This document shows positions 1 through 8,628 of a stretch of DNA of 64,000 bases, piece by piece. A program made the translations under genes and the position numbers. Under the pieces are notes generated by a model. The model searched no databases, had not been told where the DNA came from, and saw nothing but the letters and a program-made list of their open reading frames with translations. The stretch's first letter is position 1; the number at the start of each line of letters is the position of its first letter. Source of the stretch: AV40 sp963817335. Its GTDB lineage: Bacteria > Verrucomicrobiota > Verrucomicrobiia > Chthoniobacterales > UBA10450. The DNA lies in the NCBI GenBank assembly GCA_963817335.1, contig CAWFNX010000001.1, positions 1,247,621-1,311,620 on the forward strand, given 5' to 3'.

Positions 1-403
1 GTCGCTCGCATCCGCGCATGCAAAGATAGAGCGTCCAGATGAAAGTATAATAACGCGCGCCGACGTCTTGAAGATCGACGAGCAGAGCATCGACGTCCTG
101 CAGCATCTCGTCGGTCGGCTCGCGGTGTTCGCCGTACAAGCTGTAAACCGGAATGCGCAGGCGCGGATGTTCGTAACTTCTCCATTCGACCATGTTGTCC
201 TGAGTTTGACCGAGAAATCCGTGCTGCGGCCCGAAGAAAGCGGCAAGTTGGAAAAGATCGCCATTCAGTCGTTCGAGAATTCGCGAAGCATGTTCGAGCT
301 TCGACGAAACCGACGCCGGATGAAGCAAAGCTCCGATCCGGGCGCCGCTAAGCTCTTTCGGCCAGAATTCAGCGAGATGATCGAGTGGAATCTGAACCGC
401 CAC
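1..403 (-). CDS. NamZ/DUF1343 exo-beta-N-acetylmuramidase, N-terminal part, cut by left edge
   Basis: Translating the minus strand from a GTG at 403 gives an uninterrupted frame that runs off the left edge. It contains FFGPQHGF, then VYSLYGEHREPT, then VDALLVDLQDVGARYYTF, the hallmark blocks of the DUF1343 family. The characterised member, Bacillus subtilis NamZ (YbbC), removes terminal MurNAc from peptidoglycan fragments in muropeptide recovery. Only about 134 residues are inside the window, so the C-terminal part cannot be judged. A second in-frame GTG lies 15 bases upstream and could be the start instead. It is followed on the same strand side by lnt, so both deal with the envelope. The plus-strand reading of this stretch is a shadow. 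Confidence 0.85.
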   Translation of the reverse strand, partial: MAVQIPLDHLAEFWPKELSGARIGALLHPASVSSKLEHASRILERLNGDLFQLAAFFGPQHGFLGQTQDNMVEWRSYEHPRLRIPVYSLYGEHREPTDEMLQDVDALLVDLQDVGARYYTFIWTLYLCMRGCER

Positions 404-425
404 CCGTGAGTTATACCACACGCCG

Positions 426-474
426 CAGGTAGGGGCGATTGCCCTCAATCGCCCGCCGAAACGGGTGAAGCGCC
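426..474 (-). repeat. 57-bp palindromic element, copy 1, at the 3' end of lnt
   Basis: One of three related elements (others at 12334-12390 and 29174-29230). Read on the minus strand it ends in GGCGATTGAGGGCAATCGCC followed by CCTACCTG. The last codons of lnt (Gly-Asp-stop) lie inside it, so the element supplies the stop codon. The outer arm at the lnt side is degenerate. Confidence 0.75.
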
Positions 475-2073
475 ACTGTAAAATCTTCTCCTGACGAAGA
501 TGAAGACCAGCGCGATCGCAGTCACAACCGCGCAACCTTCGGCGAACCATTCGCCGTGCCTTGTGTAAAACGTAAGTTGGCCACCCTGGGGCACGCTGAC
601 TTCGCCGGTCAAAACGCCCTCAGTGAAAGTGTTGCCAGTGTCGTCTTGCAGGATTTGGGTTACGCGCCCGAACTCGTTGACGAAACAAGTGACGCCGGTA
701 TTAGCGGCGCGCACCATTGGACGGCGATTTTCCACGCAACGAAAAACCGCGTTGGCCACATGCTGTTTCGATCCGGACGACTGCAGAAACCAGCCGTCGT
801 TTGTAACATCGACAAAAAGATTCGCGCCATTCAAAACGAACCGTCGGGCAAGATCGCCGACGGTATCCTCGAAACAGATCAACGGCGCGACCCGGGCGAC
901 ATTGTTGGTGAGATCGAACACGGTGGGATCAGCGCCGGGCGTGAAATCTCCCGGGACCCACGTGCCCGCGACAGCGGCGAACAATGGAAAAGACTTTCGC
1001 GCAGGAATGTATTCGCCGAACGGCACGAGGTGGATCTTGCGATAGACCTGCATTCGCTCGCCGCCGTTCGAGACAAGGATAGCCGCGTTGAAATCGCTCG
1101 ATTCTTCCAAATCGAGGGTGCCTAGAAGCAGATCCGTTTTCGAGGAGCTTGAGAGTTGCCTAACAAACTTATAACTGTCGGTGCTGGCATCCCGCACCGG
1201 ATCGGGCGTGGAACTCTCGGGCCAGACCAGCAAGTCCGGCGGGGGGTTTGCCCGCAACGCCATCTCGCTCAATCGGGTGAGTCGCTCGAAAATTTCTCGC
1301 GTAAATTGTGGATCAAACTTTTGTAACTGCGGAATGCTCGCCTGGACCGCCGCGACCCGAAGCGATTTGGCCGGCTCTGGACTTTGGGCGCGATGCAGTC
1401 CAAATGCGAACAACCCAACCATGCCGATCATCGTGAGAGTGAGATCGAAATGCGGGCGCATCCGATGGGTTCGCGCTTCGGCAAACAACCGAAATGGTGT
1501 CGTGACCGCGATGAAGTTTACGAAGACGAGGTCGAACGAGAGTCCGACAACTCCGGTGAATTCGGAAACCTGGATCAGCGGCCAGTTTTGATGGAGCGCG
1601 ACCCCAAGACCATTCCATCCGAAACCGCTGAAGAGCCAGCCGCGGATCCATTCGTGGGTGACCCAGGCCGATGCGCCGACAAACGCGATCAGCAAGTTGC
1701 GCCATGACGCCGTGAAGGTCGCCGGTTTCAAGAACCCAACGACCCAGGCCCAAAACGCAAAATGCATTGCCAGATAGATCGACAGCAGGAACGACAGGCC
1801 ATGCAGGAAAAAGCTCTGATACAAATCGCCCAGCGCGCCGAGCCAGCTGAAAGTGCCGGTGAAAAAAACAATGCCGGCCAGATACCCAAGCAATAAATTC
1901 CGCAACCATCGGCGACGCGAGTTCTCGCCGGAAAACCAGACCGCCGCGATGAGCGGGGTCAGAGTAATCCAGCAAAGCCAGCTTTGATCAAAAGGCGGGA
2001 AACAAAGGATGCCGAGCATCCCGCTCGTGATGGCCGCGAGCCAGGGCCACAGGTTTTTCAGAGCGCGGAACAC
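445..2073 (-). CDS. lnt: Apolipoprotein N-acyltransferase
   Basis: A 542-residue inner-membrane protein that transfers the third acyl chain to the N-terminal cysteine of lipoproteins. About six hydrophobic segments fill residues 10-220. A nitrilase-like periplasmic domain follows with the expected triad context: Glu in LLVWPESSTPDP, Lys in YRKIHLVPFGEYIP, Cys in APLICFEDTVGD. A last membrane segment is present near the C terminus (VVTAIALVFIFV). Length matches the family (about 510-540). The final residues and stop codon are encoded by a dispersed palindromic repeat, so the C-terminal tail GASPVSAGD is probably acquired. Next to the NamZ-type gene on the same strand. Confidence 0.95.
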   Translation of the reverse strand: MFRALKNLWPWLAAITSGMLGILCFPPFDQSWLCWITLTPLIAAVWFSGENSRRRWLRNLLLGYLAGIVFFTGTFSWLGALGDLYQSFFLHGLSFLLSIYLAMHFAFWAWVVGFLKPATFTASWRNLLIAFVGASAWVTHEWIRGWLFSGFGWNGLGVALHQNWPLIQVSEFTGVVGLSFDLVFVNFIAVTTPFRLFAEARTHRMRPHFDLTLTMIGMVGLFAFGLHRAQSPEPAKSLRVAAVQASIPQLQKFDPQFTREIFERLTRLSEMALRANPPPDLLVWPESSTPDPVRDASTDSYKFVRQLSSSSKTDLLLGTLDLEESSDFNAAILVSNGGERMQVYRKIHLVPFGEYIPARKSFPLFAAVAGTWVPGDFTPGADPTVFDLTNNVARVAPLICFEDTVGDLARRFVLNGANLFVDVTNDGWFLQSSGSKQHVANAVFRCVENRRPMVRAANTGVTCFVNEFGRVTQILQDDTGNTFTEGVLTGEVSVPQGGQLTFYTRHGEWFAEGCAVVTAIALVFIFVRRRFYSGASPVSAGD

Positions 2074-2090
2074 GGGCCGCAGTCTAAAAC

Positions 2091-2197
2091 GTCAAATCCC
2101 AAACCCCAAGTTCCAAGGAAACTCCAATTCCTAAGCTTTCAAGTGGTCTCGTTCCAAGCATCTTGCTTGGGATTTGGTGCCTGGGATTTGGGATTTG
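2091..2197. repeat. Imperfect inverted repeat of AAATCCCAA-type sequence
   Basis: Left part CAAATCCCAAACCCCAAG and right part CTTGGGATTTGG, with further GGGATTTGGGATTTG, are inverted copies of a simple motif around an A/T-richer centre. It fills the gap between lnt and the next minus-strand gene. No open frame is supported here. Confidence 0.6.
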
Positions 2198-2206
2198 CGC
2201 CGCGCG

Positions 2207-2518
2207 TCATCCGCGACGGCGTCGCCGTGGTTCGCGTTCGCGACGACGGCCGGGATGAATCGCGTCTTTCAGATCGCGGGCATAGGAAGCGTTCACCCGA
2301 AAGACTGACCGCTCGACGTCTTCCATTGTGCGGACGTTGACCTTGTCGGAGAGCACATAGCCCTGCGACATCAGCCCGGTCAATTCGTCCAAAAATTCGG
2401 CCTGTTCCATCTCGCCGATTTTCTCGACTAAAAGCTTGCCGTAGGTCGGCGTGCCGGAGAGTCCCAAGTTTTTCAACAGCGTAATTTCGCCGCCACTTAA
2501 ATTAATCTCGCGGTGCAT
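2207..2518 (-). CDS. Small conserved-looking hypothetical protein with Arg-rich tail
   Basis: A 103-residue protein of unknown function. Residues 1-80 look like a compact helical, winged-helix-like domain (leucines and acidic residues regularly spaced, GLSGTPTYGKLLVEKIG). The last 15 residues are almost all Arg, Glu and Pro (HPGRRREREPRRRRRG) and look disordered, possibly nucleic-acid binding. It lies 39 bp downstream of the phosphohexomutase gene on the same strand and may be co-transcribed. Codon use resembles the neighbours. I do not recognise a named family. Confidence 0.6.
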   Translation of the reverse strand: MHREINLSGGEITLLKNLGLSGTPTYGKLLVEKIGEMEQAEFLDELTGLMSQGYVLSDKVNVRTMEDVERSVFRVNASYARDLKDAIHPGRRREREPRRRRRG

Positions 2519-2557
2519 CGTAAAACCTTTGGCAATGACCGGACTCCTATCGAGCAG

Positions 2558-4528
2558 CTATCGCGCCACTCGATCATGGGCATCCTTTTCCAGCCATTTC
2601 CAAACCGTTTCGAGCTGCTGACTCACCTCGGATTTAATTTTCTGCAGCTGCTCGACGGTAAATTTCCCGCCTCCCGGCCGGCGCTGCGCGAAAATGTAAT
2701 ATTTGATCTTCGGTTCGGTCCCGGAGCCGCGCACCGCGATCCGCGTTTTGTCTTCCAATTCGAAGATCGACATCTTCTGTTTGGGAATCACATCGCCTTC
2801 GACGTCCCGGATCGTTTGCTTTTCAAAATCGGTAATGCCGGTAACGCGCGAACCGGCAATGTCGGTCGGTGGCTGGGTCGTGTAAGATTCAAGTAATCGC
2901 GCGATTTTATCGGCGCCTTCCGCGCCTTCGAAATAGATTGAGGCGTTTTTCTCATCGAAGTAACCGAGGCCGGCAAAAGCCTCATCGAGCAGTTGATCGA
3001 CCGTTCGCCCTCGCGACTTCGCGTAGGCGGCCATTTCGCAAAACATGATCGCGCCGGCGTTGCCGTCTTTGTCACGAACGAAATCGGCCCCGCTGTAGCC
3101 ATAACTTTCCTCGCTTCCGAAAACGTAAAACGAAGAATGCTTTAATCGCGCGGTTCGCGTTTCTTCCTCGGACATCTGCCGATACTTCTTTCGAATATCC
3201 GCCGGCAGCGCGTCTTCGTACTTTTCCAGCTTCGCGCCGAAGTATTTGAATCCGGTCAATGTTTCGACGCAGCGCACTCCAAAACTTTCCGGAATGACTT
3301 TTTGCATGTCGGTGGTGACAAAAGTTTTGATCGTCACCGCGCGCGAACGATTTTCCTCGGTCAGGATGCCGAGCTCGAAAAACTTCTTGAGCCGATAATA
3401 GGAAAGCAGCGAACCGATTTGATTTCCGGTGATCAGCTTCATTTCGCCGTTGGCGCTTCGAACTGCCACCCCGATGCGATCGCAATCCGGATCAGTCGCA
3501 ATGACAATGTCGGCGTTGGTTCTCCTGGCCAGCTCGATCCCGAGGGTGAGTGCTTCGGCATTTTCCGGGTTCGGGGATTTCACCGTCGAAAATCGGGGAT
3601 CGGGTTTTTCCTGTTCGCCGACGATTTCGAAATTAAACCCGAGTCGCTTGAACATTGGCCTGAGGGTGATGGCACCCGTCCCGTGCAACGGAGTAAAAAC
3701 AACGCGGAGCGACTTGGCCTCGCCTAAAACGCTCCGATCGACAACGATCGTGTCGAGTCGCTGCATGTAAGCTTCGTCAATGTCGACGCCGAGGGTTTTG
3801 ATTTCGCCTTGTTTATCGTGCGCGAGTGGTTCGTAGGCTTCGCTGTTAATCGAGTTTACTTTTTCGATGATGCCGCTCGCATGCGGATCGATCACCTGCG
3901 CGCCGTCGGCGAAATAGACTTTGTAGCCGTTATCGTGGGGCGGATTGTGACTCGCGGTGATCACGATTCCAGCCGTCGCGTTCAAATGGCGGACCGCAAA
4001 GGACAGCTCCGGGGTCGAGCGTGGACCGTCGAACACGAACGCATCGCAACCGTTCTCGGCGGCGACCTTGGCCGCGAGCGAAGTGAATTCCTTCGAAAAG
4101 AATCGAGTGTCGTGCGCGATGACGATCTTCGGACGCGTTGCGAACCCATTCTTTGCGTGCCACTCCTTGGTGTATGCGATCAAACCCTGGGTTGCGCGGT
4201 TGACGTTCGCGAAATTCATCGCGTTCGTGCCGACACAGGGGAACTGAGGACGATCGTCAGGCCGAGCACTGCCGCGCTCCGCGTTGGTTACGATTTTACC
4301 AATCGTCCGGCCCCGCAATCCGCCGGTGCCGAACTCAAGCGTCTTGTAAAACCGATCGTTCAGCTCCGACCACTGTTCGCCTCCGACGAGTTCATCGACG
4401 ACACGCGCATAGAGATCGGAATTCGCGTTTGCGAGCAGCGCGCGAATGTTCCTGGCGGCTGATTCCAGCAAACGTTTGCCCTCAACGGCGTATTCGATCT
4501 TCGCTCCGATGTCGGCCTGGGTGCCCAT
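2558..4528 (-). CDS. Phospho-sugar mutase (phosphoglucomutase/phosphomannomutase family)
   Basis: A 656-residue alpha-D-phosphohexomutase that moves phosphate between C6 and C1 of hexoses. All four active-site blocks are visible in order: the phosphoserine loop TASHNPPHDNGYKVY near residue 195, the metal loop ATDPDCDRIGVAV near 345, the sugar-binding loop FGSEESYGYSG near 470, and the phosphate-binding RGSGTEPKIKYY near 615. Length and the N-terminal alpha-helical extension fit the PgcA-type phosphoglucomutases rather than the 450-residue ManB/GlmM type. Substrate preference cannot be read from the sequence. It is divergent from sucC with about 60 bp between the starts. Confidence 0.92.
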   Translation of the reverse strand: MGTQADIGAKIEYAVEGKRLLESAARNIRALLANANSDLYARVVDELVGGEQWSELNDRFYKTLEFGTGGLRGRTIGKIVTNAERGSARPDDRPQFPCVGTNAMNFANVNRATQGLIAYTKEWHAKNGFATRPKIVIAHDTRFFSKEFTSLAAKVAAENGCDAFVFDGPRSTPELSFAVRHLNATAGIVITASHNPPHDNGYKVYFADGAQVIDPHASGIIEKVNSINSEAYEPLAHDKQGEIKTLGVDIDEAYMQRLDTIVVDRSVLGEAKSLRVVFTPLHGTGAITLRPMFKRLGFNFEIVGEQEKPDPRFSTVKSPNPENAEALTLGIELARRTNADIVIATDPDCDRIGVAVRSANGEMKLITGNQIGSLLSYYRLKKFFELGILTEENRSRAVTIKTFVTTDMQKVIPESFGVRCVETLTGFKYFGAKLEKYEDALPADIRKKYRQMSEEETRTARLKHSSFYVFGSEESYGYSGADFVRDKDGNAGAIMFCEMAAYAKSRGRTVDQLLDEAFAGLGYFDEKNASIYFEGAEGADKIARLLESYTTQPPTDIAGSRVTGITDFEKQTIRDVEGDVIPKQKMSIFELEDKTRIAVRGSGTEPKIKYYIFAQRRPGGGKFTVEQLQKIKSEVSQQLETVWKWLEKDAHDRVAR

Positions 4529-4590
4529 CGAACCGAATTTCGATTGCGGGAAGCGGGTTTCAAGGCTTAATCCATTGCGCCCACAACGCG

Positions 4591-5778
4591 ATGAACATTC
4601 ACGAATATCAGGCGAAAGAACTTCTCGAAAAATTCGGCGTCGCCACCACCCGCGGAAAAGTCGCCTCGACTCCGGATGAGGCCGACAAAATCGCCGGTGA
4701 GCTCGGAACTGGCGACCTCGTGGTGAAAGCCCAGGTCCATGCCGGGGGACGCGGGAAGGGGACGTTCAACAATGGATTCAAGGGCGGTGTGCACGTCGTA
4801 AAATCGGCGAAGGAAGCGCGAGAAGTTGCGGAAAAGATGCTCGGACAAACTTTGGTCACCCATCAAACCGGGCCCGCTGGACGAGTCGTGAATAAGGTTT
4901 TGGTAGCAGAATCGGCCGACATCGCGCGGGAGATTTATTTTGCCATCCTGTTAGATCGCGCCACCGCCGCACCCCTCGTTGTCGCCAGCACCGAAGGCGG
5001 CGTTGAGATTGAAACCGTCGCGGCGAAGTCGCCGGCGAAAATTATTCGTGAGCCGATCGATCCGCTCGCCGGGTTGCAGCCGTTTCAAACTCGGAAACTT
5101 GCCGAGCAGCTTGGATTCGAACATTCGCAAACCAAAGCCGCGACCAAGTTGTTTGACGGATTGTATCGAACATTCATCGGCTGCGATTGCTCGATGGTGG
5201 AAATTAATCCGCTGGTGGTGACAAAGAAGAACGAGGTCCTCGCCCTCGACGCCAAGTTTAATTTTGACGACAACGCATTGTATCGGCATCCCGAAATCGC
5301 CGCCATGCGCGACACGGCGGAGGAAGATCCGCGCGAAGTCGAAGCTTCAAAGCACGAACTGAATTACATCGGCCTCGACGGCAACATTGCGTGTCTGGTG
5401 AACGGCGCCGGTCTCGCCATGGCAACGATGGATATCATCAAGTTTTACGGAGGCAATCCGGCGAACTTTCTCGACGTCGGCGGCAGCGCAACGGAAGAGC
5501 AGGTTACCGAAGCTTTCAAGATCCTGATCGCGGACAAAAATGTGAAAGCGATCCTGGTGAATATTTTCGGCGGGATCATGAAGGTCGACGTGATCGCCAA
5601 CGGAATCATCAACGCTGCAAGAACGGTACATCTTTCCGTTCCTCTGGTCGTTCGTCTCGAAGGAACGAATGTCGAAAAAGGAAAGCAGCTCCTCAAAGAG
5701 AGCGGCGTCACATTGATCACTGCGGACGATCTCGGTGACGCCGCGCAGAAAGCAGTCGCCGCGGCAAAGGGCAAATGA
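4591..5778 (+). CDS. sucC: Succinyl-CoA synthetase, beta subunit
   Basis: A 395-residue ATP-grasp subunit that makes succinate and ATP (or GTP) from succinyl-CoA with SucD. The protein starts MNIHEYQAKELLEKFGV, the near-invariant family start, so the longer upstream open frame is not used. Further blocks are VVKAQVHAGGRGKGTFNNG (nucleotide site), MVEINPLVV, and the C-terminal CoA-ligase fold with VNIFGGIMKVDVIA. The stop overlaps the next start (ATGA at 5775), so it is coupled to an alpha/beta hydrolase and not directly to sucD, which lies 1.85 kb downstream after three other genes. Confidence 0.97.
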   Translation: MNIHEYQAKELLEKFGVATTRGKVASTPDEADKIAGELGTGDLVVKAQVHAGGRGKGTFNNGFKGGVHVVKSAKEAREVAEKMLGQTLVTHQTGPAGRVVNKVLVAESADIAREIYFAILLDRATAAPLVVASTEGGVEIETVAAKSPAKIIREPIDPLAGLQPFQTRKLAEQLGFEHSQTKAATKLFDGLYRTFIGCDCSMVEINPLVVTKKNEVLALDAKFNFDDNALYRHPEIAAMRDTAEEDPREVEASKHELNYIGLDGNIACLVNGAGLAMATMDIIKFYGGNPANFLDVGGSATEEQVTEAFKILIADKNVKAILVNIFGGIMKVDVIANGIINAARTVHLSVPLVVRLEGTNVEKGKQLLKESGVTLITADDLGDAAQKAVAAAKGK

Positions 5779-6857
5779 GTTTGAGATCGACAATCAGCGT
5801 CGCGCTGACCGTCGCCGCGCTCGCGCGAGCGGATGAACTCCCGCGCAAAGTAAAGACTGCGCGGGAAAGTTATTCCGGTGTCGATGTGATTTACGATTCC
5901 GTGATGGCACCGGATGGAAAACGGTTGCGCACGATCATTACAAAACCGCGCGAGGCAAAAGGAAGGCTGCCTGTCATTTTTGTGGTCGGGTGGTTGAGCT
6001 GCGATTCGGTGGAAGCGCCTACCGATACCAAGGACGAGAGCGGTTTGGTATTTCGGGGTCTTTCCCAAATGCCGGGAATCGTTTTGTTTCGAGTCGACAA
6101 ACAAGGCGTCGGCGACAGCGAAGGAGTTTGCGCGGAAAACGATTTCGACAGTGAGCTCGCGGGTTATCGCGCAGCGTTTCGGGCGTTGAAGAACTATGAC
6201 TTCATTGACTCGAACAGTGTTTACATCCTCGGTATCAGCAATGGCGGAGGATTCGCGCCGATCGTTCCGGAGCCCGACGCCGAACAAGAACAGGTGCGCG
6301 GTTACATTTCGGTTGGCGGCTGGGTTAAGACGTGGTTCGAGCACATGCTCGAGATCGAACGGCGGCGCTTCGCTCTGACGGGAAAAACTCCCGGTGAAGT
6401 GAACGACCGGATGAAAAACGCGGCCGGGCTTTATCACGAATGGTTAATTAAAGGCCGCTCGATTGACGACATTTTGAAAGAACAGCCGTCGCTCGCGGAC
6501 CTATGGCCGGAAGGAAAAGATCACGCCCATCTTTACGGTCGACCCCTTGCCTTTTACGAACAGTTACAGAAACTAAATCTGGCCGACGCGTGGTCGCGCG
6601 TGAAAGTGCCGACCTACGTTCTGCGCGGCGCGTTCGACTGGATCATGACTCGGGGAGATTCGGAGTTGATCGCGCAATATGTAAATAGAAACGGTGACCT
6701 CGCGACGTTCTACGAAATCCCGGACACCGGTCACACGTTTCAACATTATTTGAGCCTGGCCGACGCATTCAAAGGTAAGAGCGCGCCGTTTGATCCGAAA
6801 ACGATCGGACTTTTAACAGACTGGCTGCGGAACAAGGCAATCACCCATGAAGATTAA
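5775..6857 (+). CDS. Secreted alpha/beta hydrolase
   Basis: 360 residues. The N terminus (SLRSTISVALTVAALARADE) looks like a signal peptide with cleavage after ALARA. The alpha/beta-hydrolase triad can be placed: nucleophile Ser in YILGISNGGGF (near 156), acid Asp in LRGAFDWIMTRG (near 300), His in IPDTGHTFQHY (near 330). The family resembles secreted esterases or dipeptidyl peptidase-like hydrolases. Substrate unknown. It overlaps sucC by 4 bp and the next gene by 11 bp, so the set sucC-hydrolase-VOC-VOC reads as one coupled transcript. Confidence 0.85.
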   Translation: MSLRSTISVALTVAALARADELPRKVKTARESYSGVDVIYDSVMAPDGKRLRTIITKPREAKGRLPVIFVVGWLSCDSVEAPTDTKDESGLVFRGLSQMPGIVLFRVDKQGVGDSEGVCAENDFDSELAGYRAAFRALKNYDFIDSNSVYILGISNGGGFAPIVPEPDAEQEQVRGYISVGGWVKTWFEHMLEIERRRFALTGKTPGEVNDRMKNAAGLYHEWLIKGRSIDDILKEQPSLADLWPEGKDHAHLYGRPLAFYEQLQKLNLADAWSRVKVPTYVLRGAFDWIMTRGDSELIAQYVNRNGDLATFYEIPDTGHTFQHYLSLADAFKGKSAPFDPKTIGLLTDWLRNKAITHED

Positions 6858-7203
6858 CAATATCGCATTTGTCGGAATTCCGGTTACGGACATCAACCGG
6901 GCGCGCAAGTTTTACGAGGGTGTGCTCGGGCTCAAGCCGTCAGGTGAATTCGGCAAAGGTGTCTGGATTGAATACGACATTGGCGTCGGCACCCTCGCGA
7001 TTGGAAGCGTGGGCGATCAATGGAAACCGTCACCAGATGGAACGAGCGTCGCGCTCGAAGTCGATGATTTCGAGAGCGCAATCAAGAATTTCAAGCAAGC
7101 AAACGTTTCTTTCGATACTGAACACGTCGAGAGTCCGGTTTGCCGCATGGCGGTGATCCAGGACCCTGACGGCAACAAAATCATAATCCACAAACTAAAA
7201 TGA
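6847..7203 (+). CDS. VOC-superfamily (glyoxalase/dioxygenase-like) protein 1
   Basis: 118 residues, one vicinal-oxygen-chelate module: FVGIPVTDINRARKFYEGVLGLKP at the start and VIQDPDGNKIIIHK at the end, the usual VOC borders. Candidate metal ligands are few; the C-terminal FxDPxGN loop is present but the usual glutamate is replaced (IIIHK), so a metal enzyme role is uncertain. It is a tandem paralogue of the next gene, with an ATGA overlap at 7200. Function unknown; it may act with its neighbour as a two-module unit. Confidence 0.85.
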   Translation: MKINNIAFVGIPVTDINRARKFYEGVLGLKPSGEFGKGVWIEYDIGVGTLAIGSVGDQWKPSPDGTSVALEVDDFESAIKNFKQANVSFDTEHVESPVCRMAVIQDPDGNKIIIHKLK

Positions 7204-7562
7204 TCACAAACGAAGTCGCATTCATCGCTATCGCGGTTTCCGATAAGGAACGCGCGCGAAAATTTTATCAGGAAACGCTCGAGCTGAAACCCGCCTCCAC
7301 CGGGATGGATGGCGCGTGGGTCGAGTATGAATTGGGCCCAACCACGATTGGAGTGGGTTGTCATCCTGCTTGGAAACCGTCGCGTGATGGCACAACCGTC
7401 GCGTTCGAAGTGCAGAACATCGACGACGCGATTAAGAAATTGAAAGAGCGCGGTGTCGCGTTTGATATGGACAAAACCGAAACGCCGGTTTGCTTCATGG
7501 CGCAGTTCCGCGATCCGGACGGAAACAAACTCGTCGTGCATCAGAGAAAAAAGAAAGATTGA
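7200..7562 (+). CDS. VOC-superfamily protein 2
   Basis: 120 residues, sister of the preceding protein: AIAVSDKERARKFYQETLEL at the start and FRDPDGNKLVVHQRKKKD at the end. The two share the same block order, including WKPSxDGT and DxxETPVC, and clearly arose by duplication. Basic tail RKKKD. It begins within the stop codon of its partner. No operonic partner of known function besides the sucC/sucD context. Confidence 0.85.
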   Translation: MITNEVAFIAIAVSDKERARKFYQETLELKPASTGMDGAWVEYELGPTTIGVGCHPAWKPSRDGTTVAFEVQNIDDAIKKLKERGVAFDMDKTETPVCFMAQFRDPDGNKLVVHQRKKKD

Positions 7563-7570
7563 ATTTTAAA

Positions 7571-7623
7571 GCCAGGAAACCAGGAATGATTTCTAATTTT
7601 TACTTCATGGCTTCCTGGTTTCC
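7571..7623. repeat. 12-bp inverted repeat in the gap before sucD
   Basis: GGAAACCAGGAA (7575-7586) and TTCCTGGTTTCC (7612-7623) are exact inverted copies around a 25-bp A/T-rich loop. It fills the 69-bp gap between the second VOC gene and sucD and may form a hairpin that modulates sucD expression; it lacks a U tract on the plus strand. Confidence 0.6.
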
Positions 7624-7631
7624 GAATTCTT

Positions 7632-8507
7632 ATGTCTGTACTCGTCGATAAAAACACGCGGTTGTTGGTCCAGGGAATTACCGGCAGCGCCGGCGCATTT
7701 CACACCCGGCAGTGCGCCGAGTACGGCACCAACGTCGTGGCCGGAGTCACGCCGGGAAAAGGCGGGCAAATGTTCGACGAAAAAATTCCCGTGTTCGACA
7801 CGGTCTGGGAAGCGAAACAGAAAACGCATTGCAACGTCTCGATGATTTTCGTGCCGGCAGCGTTCGCGGCCGATTCCATTCTCGAAGCGGTCAACGCCGA
7901 TCTCGATCTGGTCGTTTGCATAACCGAAGGAATTCCGGTGATGGACATGATGCGGGTGAAAGCGATGATGCGCGATAAACGCACCCGGCTGATCGGACCG
8001 AATTGCCCGGGAATCATCACGCCCGGCGCTTGCAAGATCGGCATCATGCCCGGTTACATTCACAAACCGGGAAACGTCGGCGTGATTTCGCGCTCGGGCA
8101 CTCTCACTTACGAAGCAGTCTGGCAATTAACGACGCGCGGTTACGGTCAATCGACCTGTATCGGAATCGGCGGCGATCCGATCAATGGCATGTCGCACCT
8201 CGATGCGGTCCAGCTTTTTGAATCGGATCCGGACACTGAAGCCATGATCTTGATCGGCGAGATCGGCGGTTCGGCGGAAGAAGAAGCGGCCGAATGGATC
8301 AAGCACCGCGGCAAAAAACCGGTCGCCGCGTTCATCGCCGGAATGACCGCGCCGCCAGGCAGACGGATGGGTCACGCCGGGGCGATCGTTTCCGGCGGGA
8401 AAGGGACCGCTGCTGGAAAAATCGAAGCGATGAAAGCTGCCGGCATCGCCGTCGCCGAAACCCCGGCAACGATTGCGGACACGCTGATCGCGCGGATTAA
8501 AAAATAA
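7632..8507 (+). CDS. sucD: Succinyl-CoA synthetase, alpha subunit
   Basis: 291 residues, the CoA-binding and phosphohistidine subunit that pairs with SucC. Visible: the Rossmann start LLVQGITGSAGAFHTRQ, CoA-binding GVTPGKGG, RLIGPNCPGIITPG, GVISRSGTLTYEAV, and the phosphohistidine loop RMGHAGAIVSGGKGTA (His near 245). Length is normal (E. coli 289). It is separated from sucC by an esterase and two VOC genes, unlike the usual adjacent sucCD pair, but lies on the same strand with only short gaps. Confidence 0.97.
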   Translation: MSVLVDKNTRLLVQGITGSAGAFHTRQCAEYGTNVVAGVTPGKGGQMFDEKIPVFDTVWEAKQKTHCNVSMIFVPAAFAADSILEAVNADLDLVVCITEGIPVMDMMRVKAMMRDKRTRLIGPNCPGIITPGACKIGIMPGYIHKPGNVGVISRSGTLTYEAVWQLTTRGYGQSTCIGIGGDPINGMSHLDAVQLFESDPDTEAMILIGEIGGSAEEEAAEWIKHRGKKPVAAFIAGMTAPPGRRMGHAGAIVSGGKGTAAGKIEAMKAAGIAVAETPATIADTLIARIKK

Positions 8508-8609
8508 TTCGTCCCGTCGCAGATTCTTGCCCAGTTCGACGCAGAGTTTCTTCATGACCCTCTAACGACGGCCAGGCGGAAAGTTCTTCTAAAGAAATAC
8601 CGTATGGAG

Positions 8610-8615
8610 TATAAT
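8610..8615 (+). promoter_or_regulatory. Perfect -10 hexamer just upstream of the next gene
   Basis: TATAAT at 8610-8615, only 13 bp before the ATG at 8629 and 7 bp before an in-frame GTG at 8623. No convincing -35. If used, the transcript would have almost no leader. Confidence 0.4.
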
Positions 8616-8628
8616 AATTGTCGTGGGT

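Noticed and set aside
68..409. Plus-strand open frame of 113 residues at the left edge
   Set aside because: The minus strand here encodes an unmistakable NamZ/DUF1343 protein; the plus frame is its shadow.
556..1125. Plus-strand open frame of 189 residues
   Set aside because: Lies fully inside lnt, whose catalytic motifs fix the coding strand.
4429..4590. N-terminal extension of sucC
   Set aside because: SucC proteins begin MNIHEYQ; the extension overlaps the divergent mutase gene and has no family match.
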